Assembly: GCF_014695585.1 (NCBI RefSeq)
Contig: NZ_JACJON010000019.1
Span: forward strand, 1 to 50,830
Direction of reading: 5' to 3'
Source of the DNA: Microcoleus sp. FACHB-831
GTDB lineage: Bacteria > Cyanobacteriota > Cyanobacteriia > Cyanobacteriales > FACHB-T130
Length of the DNA stretch: 50,830 nucleotides
Below the pieces are notes generated by a model that saw only the letters and a list, made by a program, of their open reading frames with translations, did no database searches and was not told where the DNA came from. Both the position numbers and the translations under genes were made by a program. Below are positions 1 to 7,944 of this stretch, in pieces (position 1 is the first letter of the stretch; each line of letters starts with the position of its first letter).

Positions 1-191
1 TCAATGCCTCGAAACCCCATGCCATTAACATACATTTTCAAACATAAAGCTTTGATCTCATCGGAATATCCTTGGGGGGCTGTGTAAACATCAATAAACT
101 GACGACCACAATCTACACAAATGTGATTTTGTTTACCTCGCATCTTACCGTTCTTACGGATATGATTGGAACCGCATTCAGGACATTGCAT
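1..191 (-). CDS. IS1 family transposase N-terminal part (InsA-like zinc ribbon), partial
   Basis: This is the first ~63 residues of a transposase on the minus strand, running off the window edge. The N-terminus MQCPECGSNHIRKNGK followed by HICVDCGRQF forms two CxxC pairs about 20 residues apart. This is the zinc ribbon of the IS1 InsA N-terminal domain, which binds the IS ends. A helix-turn-helix-like segment (YSDEIKALCLKMY) follows, as in IS1 proteins. The ATG at 191 is the only sensible start and sits just inside the IS end. In IS1 the active transposase is often an InsA-InsB fusion made by frameshifting; whether this copy is one ORF or two cannot be seen here. It lies head-to-head against the broken NRPS gene. 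Confidence 0.75.
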   Translation of the reverse strand, partial: MQCPECGSNHIRKNGKMRGKQNHICVDCGRQFIDVYTAPQGYSDEIKALCLKMYVNGMGFRGI

Positions 192-217
192 CAGATTTAG
201 CCTCAATTCATAGCACC
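1..217 (-). mobile_element. IS1-like element, partial (5' end of the IS)
   Basis: The window opens inside an insertion sequence read on the minus strand. The transposase start lies at 191. A short untranslated stretch then runs to about 217, where the minus strand reads GGTGCTATGAATTGAGG; a terminus beginning GGT is typical of IS1-family ends. Coding sequence of an unrelated NRPS gene resumes immediately beyond it, so 217 is the probable IS/host junction. The other end lies outside the window, so neither the matching inverted repeat nor a target duplication can be confirmed. Confidence 0.6.
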
Positions 218-218
218 A

Positions 219-2096
219 TTATGCAACGCCAAAAATTGCACGCTGCACAATCAATATGGCCCTTCCGAAAGCCATGTAGTAACAGCCTTTACCCTAACAG
301 GAGAGCCAAGTGATTGGCCTGCGCTTCCCCCAATTGGTCGCCCCATTGCCAACAACCAGATATATCTGCTAGATCGGCATCTGCAACCAGTGCCCGTCGG
401 CGTACTGGGAGAACTCTACATCGGCGGTATTGGTTTGGCGCGGGGCTATCTCAACCGCCCCGAACTCACCGAAGAAAAATTCATTGCCAACCCCTTTATC
501 GATTTTGGATTGCCGATTTTGGATTTTGGATTGGAGGAAGAATCAAATAATCCAAAATCTAAAATCCAAAATCCAGAGTCCGATAATTTTATGCGCGATC
601 GCGCACAAAATCCAGAGAAAGAAAAATCGCGTTTGTACAAAACTGGCGACTTAGCCCGCTATCTACCAGACGGCAACATTGAGTACTTGGGTCGCATCGA
701 CCATCAAGTAAAGATTCGCGGCTTCCGCATCGAACTAGGAGAAATCGAGGCTTGTCTAGCCGCCCATCCAGCGGTGCGGCAAATGTTGGTTATGGCTAGG
801 GAAGACGTTCCCGGCATAAAACGCTTGGTAGCATACATCGTCCCTCACCCAGATCGACCTCCCACGACTGGGGATCTGCGGCGGGGTCTGAAGGAAAAGC
901 TGCCCGACTACATGGTGCCGTCGGCTTTCGTGATGCTGGACGCAATGCCGCTGACGCCTAATGGGAAGGTAGACCGCCGCGCACTCCCGAAGCCGGATTT
1001 TGCCGGTTCCGATCCGGAAAAAATCTTTGTAGCACCCAGGAATAAGTTGGAACGCCAGTTGAGTTCGATGTGGGAAAAAGCTTTAGGCGTAAAGCCAATC
1101 GGCGTGACGGACAACTTCTTCGATCTGGGGGGGAACTCGCTGATGGCAGTGCAGATATTCGCCTCAATTGACAAAGAATTCGGCAAAAGTCTGCCTCTGG
1201 CTATTCTGTTCGAGATGCCGACAATTGAGCAACTGGCAACACTTCTGGGTGAGGGAGAAAAATCGGCTACGCGATCGCTGGTGGCAATTCAGCCCAAAGG
1301 TTCCAAACCCCCTTTATTCTGCGTTCACGGAGCAGGCGGTCACGTCCTCAACTACCGCGATTTAGCGCGTTATTTGGGTTCGGATCAACCAGTTTACGGG
1401 CTGGAAGACGAGAGACTGGAGGCAAACCAATTCCACCCCATCCAAATTGAGGATATGGCGGCGGGCTACATAAAAGAGATACAGACTATCCAGCCCAAAG
1501 GACCTTATTTTCTAATAGGCTACTCCTATGGAGGCATAGTAGCCTACGAGATGGCGCAACAACTCCACGCCCAAGGCGAGAAAGTAGCTATGTTGACGTT
1601 GTTAGATACACTCGCGCCGGGGGGACTGAAAGTATTGCCAATTCACAAGCGAATCTGGTGCCACTTGAATAACTTTTTACGAATTGGCCCGACTTACTTT
1701 GTGAATAAGGTAAATAAGAGGATGGACACTATCAAAAAAAGCCTCCAGGCCATTTACTACAAGTTTTACCCTCGTGGCGATCGCCCCTTGCCCCGCGCCA
1801 TCCGCTACTTACTCGTCGAAAAGGCCAACACCAAAGCTGGAATGAATTATATGCCGCAAGTCTATGAGGGTCGTGTTAACTTTTTTCTAGCTGTAGATGA
1901 ACCTCCCCCTGTTGGACATTACTTTGAACCGCTATTGGGCTGGAGCAATCTGATTGGTGAAGAATGGGCGATCCATGAGATTCCTGGGGAACACACGAAC
2001 TTGTTAGAAGACGCTTACACGCAGGTGTTGGCTGAAAAATTGCAATCTTGCATAGATAAGGAGCAGGCGGATACTTTAGCCTTCGAGAAGGGATAA
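219..2096 (+). pseudogene. 5'-truncated NRPS-like gene: half adenylation domain, carrier protein, thioesterase
   Basis: Reading frame homology begins at the IS boundary with LHNQYGPSESHVVTAFTL (from 243), which is core motif A5 of an NRPS adenylation domain. Everything upstream, including the A3 phosphate loop, is missing, so the fragment cannot adenylate a substrate. Next come A7 (YKTGDLARYLPDG), A8 (RGFRIELGEIE), A9 (LPDYMVP), A10 (NGKVDR), a peptidyl carrier domain with LGGNS as the phosphopantetheine site, and a type I thioesterase with GYSYGG. There is no credible start with a ribosome site; the first in-frame GTG (390) is inside the domain. The A6-A7 linker carries a repeat-derived insertion of about 40 residues (about 501-575 at DNA level). 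The frame is otherwise intact to the stop, so disruption by the IS is probably recent. The carrier and thioesterase could survive as a fragment if a promoter were supplied. Confidence 0.8.
501..575 (+). repeat. Intergenic-type AT repeat inserted in frame in an adenylation domain
   Basis: Copies of GATTTTGGATT on the left face copies of CCAAAATCTAAAATCC on the right, forming an imperfect palindrome. The same short words occur between genes elsewhere in the window (near 5840-5858, 21823-21835 and 23502-23514). Here they are translated in frame between the A6 region (IANPF) and A7 (RLYKTGD), lengthening a surface linker without breaking the gene. Confidence 0.75.
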
Positions 2097-2138
2097 ATCT
2101 TCTCTACCTACTGCTGTCTACCTGATAGAAAATACTTT

Positions 2139-2264
2139 CGAGGAGCTGCGATGTCTTCATCAGGACATCGCCAAAAATCTTGTCAAAGAAACCCGGTTTC
2201 TGGGTATAGAAACCGGGTTTCTAGCCTCAGCGTGCGCGTTCCATTACGCGATCGCAGCTCCTCG
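2139..2264. repeat. Nested inverted-repeat element between the two NRPS-like genes
   Basis: The outer arms CGAGGAGCTGCGAT (2139-2152) and ATCGCAGCTCCTCG (2251-2264) are perfect 14-base inverted repeats. Inside them is a perfect 15-base hairpin, AGAAACCCGGTTTCT (2187-2201) with AGAAACCGGGTTTCT (2208-2222), around a 6-base loop. The inner GAAACCCGGTTTC hairpin is a familiar interspersed repeat type in filamentous cyanobacteria. It fills most of the 295-base gap before the next gene and may fold in the transcript. No protein-like ORF is supported here. Confidence 0.8.
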
Positions 2265-2391
2265 ATCCGCGAGGGTTCTTGGCGGCTGAATATTTGTATA
2301 AAAAATCACCGCTTTTTTCCAAAACGACTATATATTTAGGTAGATGATTTAAACGGTTAAATTAAAGGCAGAGGTTGAATTAAAGAGTATA

Positions 2392-5300
2392 ATGGGCAAT
2401 CCTAGCTTTGAGAGAGTACATCAGTTATTTGAGTTACAGGTGGAGCAAACCCCGGATGCGATCGCTGTGATATTTGGACAACAGCAGCGGACTTATCGAG
2501 AACTCAATGCCAACGCCAACCAGCTGGCGAACTATCTCATCAAGCGCGGCGTGACACCTGAAGTACGAGTAGGAATTTGCGCGGAACGTTCCCTCGATTT
2601 TGTAGTAGGAATTCTGGGTATTCTCAAAGCGGGTGGTGCCTATGTTCCCATAGATCCAACCTATCCAAAAGAACGTCTTGCTTTCATATTGGAAGAAACT
2701 CAGGTGCCAATCATGTTAGCTCAGAGGCAGTTGGTAGAGAAGTTTCCCCATCATAAAGCATCAATTGTTTGCCTTGACACAGATAGCGCCGATATTACAA
2801 GAGAAAGTGAAGAAACTCCACTTAGTCAAGTGACAGCGCAGAACCTGGCCTATATAATGTATACCTCTGGTTCCACTGGCAAGCCAAAAGGGGTGCAAAT
2901 TACTCACGCTAGCGTGGGGCATTATATTCAGTCAATCAACAATGTGTTGCAGGTAAATGCTGAAGATGTCTATCTCCACACGGCATCTTTCTCATTTTCT
3001 TCCTCGGTTAGGCAGTTTATGGTGCCTCTGTCTCAGGGAGCCAAAATTGTCATTGCCAGCTATGAACAAACAAGAAACCCTCTGAGCCTTTTCGAGCTGA
3101 TTCAGAAACAGGGTGTAACAGTCTTTGACACCGTTCAGTCGGTTTGGCGTTATGGACTTCAGGCATTAGCAAATCTGGACGAAGTATCCAAAGAAGCGCT
3201 CCTGAAATCTAACTTGCGACTGCTCGTGTTTTCAGGTGGATTACTGCCATATGAACTGGTCAAAAAAGTACGCGACGAGTTAAAAAATAAACCGCGCATT
3301 GTCAACGTTTACGGTCAAACAGAAACGATAGGGGTCTGTGCTTATACCATCCCAGCTGAATTTGACCAAGAACAAGGATATGTACCAGTGGGAAAACCCT
3401 ATCCCCACATCCAAGCCTATATCCTCGACGAGCATCTCCAGCCGGTTCCGGTTGGGGAGACTGGGGAGCTGCATATTGCTGGGGAAGCATTGGCTCGCGG
3501 GTATTTCAACCGAGGCGACCTTACAGATGAAAAATTTATTCCCAATTTCTTTGAAAAGTCAGGGGTCGGTCGTCAGGAGTTGGTCGTCCGAACTACTGCT
3601 GAATCTCACGAGCATTTTAATAATCTAAAATCGGCATTCTCTGGCGATCGCCAGGGAACGAGCCAAAGTCCAGAGAAAGAAAAATCGCGGCTGTACAAGA
3701 CTGGGGACTTAGCCCGCTACCTGCCCGATGGCAACATCGAGTGCCGGGGTCGATGCGACTACCAAGTAAAAATTCGCGGTATGCGCGTCGAGTTGGGAGA
3801 AATTGAGACGGTACTATTGCAACACCCAGGTGTGCGGGAGAATGTAGTTGTAGCAAGAGAGGACGTTCCTGGAGATCTGCGCCTAGTGGCTTATATAGTG
3901 GCAGACTTCTGGGTTGAGCGCGTGCCGTTCGTGAATACGTGCCTGTGCCAGGTGAGCGGAGGCGAGTGGGTAAAAGTAAGCACGGTGGATCTATCCTTTA
4001 GTGGCATCGGGCTGGCAAATGTGCCAGCTACCTGGAAGGAAGGCCAAGACGTGAGGCTGCGCTTGCAACTGCCGAATGTTTCTGACGAGGTGTTGCTCGA
4101 CGGAAACGTAGTCTGGCGGTCGGGAAAAAACGCCGGGATGCGGTTAGCGATCGCGCCACAGGAACAGGCTTGGCTGCGTCAGACATTCAAGCGCATCGCC
4201 CAAAGCCAGCAATTGCTGGTGAGCGACATTCGCCGCGAAGCAGTTCGGGTGCCGTTCGCGAACGTAGCAAGCGTGGAATTCGAGTCGGGTCGCACCATAG
4301 AGGTGACTACAGAAAATATCTCATGCGGCGGCATCCGCCTGGTCGCGATCGCAGCCGATATCTGGAAAGAAGGCCAAAGCCTCCGCCTGTGCCTGCAACT
4401 GCCAGGAGTTCCACAAAAGCTGTGGTTTGAGGGAACTGTCGCCTATAGCTTTGGGGAAGGCGCTGGGATTAAGTTCAATCTCACGCCGACACAGCAGGCT
4501 GTACTCTATAAGAGCGTGGAGTACATCATTGAAGCGAAGAGCGTCTCGCTGAAGCGCTTGCGCTCTTTCCTAACAGAGAAACTGCCTGATTACACGATCC
4601 CTTCTGCCTTCGTGCTGCTGGATGCCCTGCCACTAACGCCTAATGGAAAAGTAGATCGCCTATCGCTACCAGCTCCTGACCAGCAAGGCTCTAATATGGA
4701 AAGAGCCTTAGTGGCTCCTAGGAACGCCTTGGAACTCGAGTTGACGCAGATTTGGGAAAAAATTTTGGGTATCAAGCCCATCAGCGTAACAGACAATTTT
4801 TTCGAGCTGGGGGGGCACTCACTGCTAGCGGCGCAGATATTCGCCTCAATTGACAAAAAATTCGGCAAAAGTCTGCCTCTGGCTATTCTGTTCGAGCTGC
4901 CGACAATTGAGCAACTGGCAACACTTCTGGGTGAGGGAGAAAAGTCAGTTTCTCGGCGATCTCTCGTGGCAATTCAGCCCAAAGGTTCCAAACCACCTCT
5001 GTTCTGCCTTCATGGGGCTGGGGGCCACGTCCTCAACTACCGCGATTTAGGGCGTTATTTGGATGCCTCTCAACCAGTTTACGGGCTGCAAGACGAGAGG
5101 CTGGAGGCAAAACAAGTCCATCAATTGCCGATTGAGGAAATGGCGATCGAGTATATCAAAGAAATACGCACTATCCAGCCATCTGGGCCTTATTTTCTAG
5201 TAGGTTACTCCTTTGGAGGTTTAGTTGCCTACGAGATGGCGCAACAATTGCACGCTGCGGGTGAGAAAGTAGCTATGTTGACCTTGTTGGATACACGCGC

Positions 5301-5766
5301 TCCGGGTGCAGTCAAAGTATTGTCAACCCAGAAGCGAATCTTGTGTCACTGGAATAACTTTTTACGAGTTGGCCCGACTTACTTTGTGAAGAAGGTGAAG
5401 AGGAGGTTTGGGAGTATCACAAACAGCATAAAGGAGATTTACTTCAAGTTTTACCCTGATAGCGATCGCCCCTTGCCCCGCGCCATCCGCTACTTCCTCG
5501 TCGAAGCGATCAACACAAAAGCTGCAAGAAATTATATACCGCAAGTCTACGAGGGTCGTGTTAACCTTTTTCTGGCTGTAGATGAACCTCCCCCTGTTGG
5601 ACATTACTTTGAACCGCTATTGGGCTGGGGCAATCTGATTGGTGAAAAATGGGATATCCACGAGATTCCTGGGGAACACCTGAATTTTTTAGAAGACAGT
5701 AACGCACAGTTGTTGGCTGCAAAATTGCAATCTTGCATAGATAAGGCGCAGAATTATGAAAGATGA
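2392..5766 (+). CDS. NRPS-like A-T-TE protein with two PilZ domains inside the adenylation domain
   Basis: The 1124-residue protein reads adenylation, PilZ, PilZ, end of adenylation, carrier, thioesterase, with no condensation domain. A3 is YTSGSTGKPKGV (about 157), A5 VYGQTET (about 306), A8 RGMRVELGEIE (about 460). Between A8 and A9 (LPDYTIP, about 731) lie roughly 210 extra residues with two PilZ repeats. PilZ-1 (about 505-595) has D533-x-S535-x-x-G538 but F506 in place of the first Arg of RxxxR. PilZ-2 (about 612-710) has both R615-EAV-R619 and N642-x-S644-x-x-G647, the canonical c-di-GMP signature. The carrier Ser is 810 (GGHSL), the thioesterase Ser 940 (GYSFGG), and the probable His 1096. 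In A4 the residue matching GrsA Asp235 is Ser203, so an alpha-amino acid is an unlikely substrate; a keto, hydroxy, aryl or fatty acid is more plausible. The carrier-thioesterase half closely resembles the truncated gene upstream. Domain identification is firm; the substrate and allosteric control are inferred. Confidence 0.9.
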   Translation: MGNPSFERVHQLFELQVEQTPDAIAVIFGQQQRTYRELNANANQLANYLIKRGVTPEVRVGICAERSLDFVVGILGILKAGGAYVPIDPTYPKERLAFILEETQVPIMLAQRQLVEKFPHHKASIVCLDTDSADITRESEETPLSQVTAQNLAYIMYTSGSTGKPKGVQITHASVGHYIQSINNVLQVNAEDVYLHTASFSFSSSVRQFMVPLSQGAKIVIASYEQTRNPLSLFELIQKQGVTVFDTVQSVWRYGLQALANLDEVSKEALLKSNLRLLVFSGGLLPYELVKKVRDELKNKPRIVNVYGQTETIGVCAYTIPAEFDQEQGYVPVGKPYPHIQAYILDEHLQPVPVGETGELHIAGEALARGYFNRGDLTDEKFIPNFFEKSGVGRQELVVRTTAESHEHFNNLKSAFSGDRQGTSQSPEKEKSRLYKTGDLARYLPDGNIECRGRCDYQVKIRGMRVELGEIETVLLQHPGVRENVVVAREDVPGDLRLVAYIVADFWVERVPFVNTCLCQVSGGEWVKVSTVDLSFSGIGLANVPATWKEGQDVRLRLQLPNVSDEVLLDGNVVWRSGKNAGMRLAIAPQEQAWLRQTFKRIAQSQQLLVSDIRREAVRVPFANVASVEFESGRTIEVTTENISCGGIRLVAIAADIWKEGQSLRLCLQLPGVPQKLWFEGTVAYSFGEGAGIKFNLTPTQQAVLYKSVEYIIEAKSVSLKRLRSFLTEKLPDYTIPSAFVLLDALPLTPNGKVDRLSLPAPDQQGSNMERALVAPRNALELELTQIWEKILGIKPISVTDNFFELGGHSLLAAQIFASIDKKFGKSLPLAILFELPTIEQLATLLGEGEKSVSRRSLVAIQPKGSKPPLFCLHGAGGHVLNYRDLGRYLDASQPVYGLQDERLEAKQVHQLPIEEMAIEYIKEIRTIQPSGPYFLVGYSFGGLVAYEMAQQLHAAGEKVAMLTLLDTRAPGAVKVLSTQKRILCHWNNFLRVGPTYFVKKVKRRFGSITNSIKEIYFKFYPDSDRPLPRAIRYFLVEAINTKAARNYIPQVYEGRVNLFLAVDEPPPVGHYFEPLLGWGNLIGEKWDIHEIPGEHLNFLEDSNAQLLAAKLQSCIDKAQNYER

Positions 5767-5858
5767 ATTATGAATTCATCGCTGAAATGCGAATTTTCCA
5801 ACAGCCAGACCGTTTGCAATCTAAAAACATCCTCCAAAATCTAAAATCAAAAATGATA

Positions 5859-7037
5859 TTAGCGCTTGGGGGCGCTATCAAGTGCCCTAGCGATCGCATT
5901 CCACGCTAGTTTGGGTTTTAGGTCAGCATCCATTGGCAGAGGGCGGACAGCAGCACCATCTGAGCGGGACTGAAAATCGGAAAGCCAGGTTACGCGATCG
6001 CTCAGTCCCCAGGTTAGCACGGCGATTACTGCTGGCTCGTCTAGGGCGACTGCGAGATAATCTTCCAGGGAAGCGGCGACAATGCGATCGCGCACTGCCG
6101 TATTTTTGGGTAAATTTTTGTCCGTTACATCCAACTCGGTAATCAGAATCTTCAGACCCATACTAGCCACATTACTGAAAAACTCGCGCAACTTTTTAGA
6201 GTTAAAGCGAGTTTCACCGCCCAACAAATGAGCCTGAATTCCCAAAGCTTGCACTGGCGTTCCCTTTGATTTCAGACGCTCTAACAACTTTAAAACTGCT
6301 GTCCTCTTGGCTTCATCTTCAGGAGTGTCATATTCCAGGCCAAAATCGTTGTAGACTAACAATGCTTTGGGGTCAGTTTCAGCAGCAACTCGAAAAGCGG
6401 TGTCAATATAATTTGGGCCTAAAAGTTCCAACCAAGGCGTTTTTCGCAAATTATCCTGTCGTTTTTCGTAAGTAGCGATCGCCTCATTCACCACATCCCA
6501 CGAGTGCATTTTCCCCGCATAACGCCCTGCTACTGTCTTAATATGCTTCACCAAAACCTGTTCGGCATTTTGGCTGTTTACAGTATCCTTAAACCAGGGC
6601 GGTAAAGACTCGTGCCAGACTAAAGTATGTCCTCGATAAAGCAAGCTATTTGTTTTAGCAAATTGAGCCATCCAATCCGCTTCAGTAAAGTCAAATTTAT
6701 CCGGGTTGGGACGCAGGGGAACGCCTGGAACATACCATTTTAGTCCCCATTCTGGGACAAGAATCCCACACTCTCTCACAAAACAATTAGCAAGTTTGGC
6801 GTCTGAAAGTAAAGCCGGGTATCGCATCGCCGCCCCATAAATCAAACCTTTAGCAGCAGCACGCTCCTTTAAAGAAGCTTCCCCAACCGCTGTAAAGTCC
6901 CGCTTTGGATCGTCAAGCGCTTCAATTTGGTAGCTCAAATACTTCGATCTACCCATTCCCAGCGTACCCATACTCGCCAAAGTTCCCAATCCTAACAAAA
7001 GGGCACGCCGTCTGCTCACTAACGGATGTTTAGGCAT
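5859..7037 (-). CDS. GH10 endo-beta-1,4-xylanase-like hydrolase, Tat-exported
   Basis: This is a 392-residue glycoside hydrolase family 10 protein. The acid/base Glu is E185 in WDVVNEA and the nucleophile E301 in ITELDVTD, both at the expected spacing for a GH10 TIM barrel; HTLVWHESLPPW is another family hallmark. The N-terminus has a twin-arginine motif (R9-R11 before ALLLGLGTLASMG), so the folded enzyme is probably exported to the periplasm or outside. It is the last gene of the minus-strand polysaccharide operon, 13 bases after the WecG-like gene. In that setting it more likely trims or releases the cell's own polysaccharide than digests plant xylan. GH10 identity is confident; the true substrate is unknown. 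Confidence 0.9.
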   Translation of the reverse strand: MPKHPLVSRRRALLLGLGTLASMGTLGMGRSKYLSYQIEALDDPKRDFTAVGEASLKERAAAKGLIYGAAMRYPALLSDAKLANCFVRECGILVPEWGLKWYVPGVPLRPNPDKFDFTEADWMAQFAKTNSLLYRGHTLVWHESLPPWFKDTVNSQNAEQVLVKHIKTVAGRYAGKMHSWDVVNEAIATYEKRQDNLRKTPWLELLGPNYIDTAFRVAAETDPKALLVYNDFGLEYDTPEDEAKRTAVLKLLERLKSKGTPVQALGIQAHLLGGETRFNSKKLREFFSNVASMGLKILITELDVTDKNLPKNTAVRDRIVAASLEDYLAVALDEPAVIAVLTWGLSDRVTWLSDFQSRSDGAAVRPLPMDADLKPKLAWNAIARALDSAPKR

Positions 7038-7050
7038 TTAGAATAATTCC

Positions 7051-7809
7051 TTATTCAGACTTAGAAAAACCCAGCCGCTGTCGCAGCACCAGCAAAATAA
7101 AGAGGGGATTGCCGATGATGTAACGTTTCCACAAGCGACCGGGTTCAACTATCAGGCGAAAGAACCATTCTAAACCTGTTTTCTGCATCCAAATTGGCGC
7201 TCTTGTCACCATACCAGCAACTAGCTCAAAGCTGACTCCAATACCAACTGAAACTGGCACTCCTAGTTCGCGATAATTGGCATATGTCCATTTTTCTTGT
7301 TTTGGAGCGCCGAGTCCGACAAACAGGATATGGGGTGCGGCTGCTATTATTTTGGAGTTAATCAGTGCTAGTTCTTCTGGTTTTGATTCAAAGCCATAGG
7401 AGGGACAATAAGTACCTGCAATTTTAAGATTTGGATGCCGCGCCACGAGAGTTTCTGCTGCTTTATCGGCGGCGCCAGGACGACCGCCTAGCAGAAATAT
7501 TTTCAATTTTTTTTCAGCCGCGATCGCGCACAGTTTTTCAAACAAATCTGTACCATTAACTCTATCCTTTAATGGTGTCTTCAAAAATTTAGCTGCCCAT
7601 AGCAACGGAACGCCATCTGGCACTACTAAAAAAGCGTGACGATATATTTCCCGAAAGTGGGCATCCTCCTGTAAACTCAGAACGTGCTGTGCATTCGGAG
7701 TCACCACATATTCTGGTTTACCGCCTGCGATCGTATGCTCCACAATCCGTTCCACTACTTCATTGAAACTATATCTATCAATCGCCACACCGCAGATATT
7801 TATCCTCAT
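7051..7809 (-). CDS. WecG/TagA/CpsF family glycosyltransferase
   Basis: A 252-residue GT26-type transferase. Family marks are TPNAQHVL near residue 38, PDGVPLLWAAK, the FLLGGRPGAADKA segment and FVGLGAPKQEKW. Enzymes of this family add an N-acetylmannosaminuronic acid, ManNAc or glucosyl unit to an undecaprenyl-linked acceptor on the cytoplasmic side of the membrane. A basic, hydrophobic C-terminus (about 210-245) would suit membrane association. It lies between a GT4 transferase and the GH10 gene on the same strand, which supports a role in assembling the polysaccharide repeat unit. The precise sugar cannot be read from sequence. Confidence 0.9.
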   Translation of the reverse strand: MRINICGVAIDRYSFNEVVERIVEHTIAGGKPEYVVTPNAQHVLSLQEDAHFREIYRHAFLVVPDGVPLLWAAKFLKTPLKDRVNGTDLFEKLCAIAAEKKLKIFLLGGRPGAADKAAETLVARHPNLKIAGTYCPSYGFESKPEELALINSKIIAAAPHILFVGLGAPKQEKWTYANYRELGVPVSVGIGVSFELVAGMVTRAPIWMQKTGLEWFFRLIVEPGRLWKRYIIGNPLFILLVLRQRLGFSKSE

Positions 7810-7944
7810 TTGCTACCTCACTTTTATATTGTGTTAAAAGTCCTCGTCATCTCTACTTCGAGCTTCAGGAATATACCCAGCCTAATTCTCACAATTATTT
7901 GTGGTAGTTTTTATCATGCTGAAGCTTTATCCCTGTGGTTTTAT

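Noticed and set aside
2151-2339. 62-residue plus-strand frame between the NRPS-like genes
   Set aside because: It runs straight through the nested hairpin repeat, has low-complexity Arg/Ser-rich composition and no ribosome site.
3617-3856. Minus-strand frames over the adenylation genes and similar antisense frames over other CDSs
   Set aside because: They mirror strong plus-strand domain coding and have no family features of their own.
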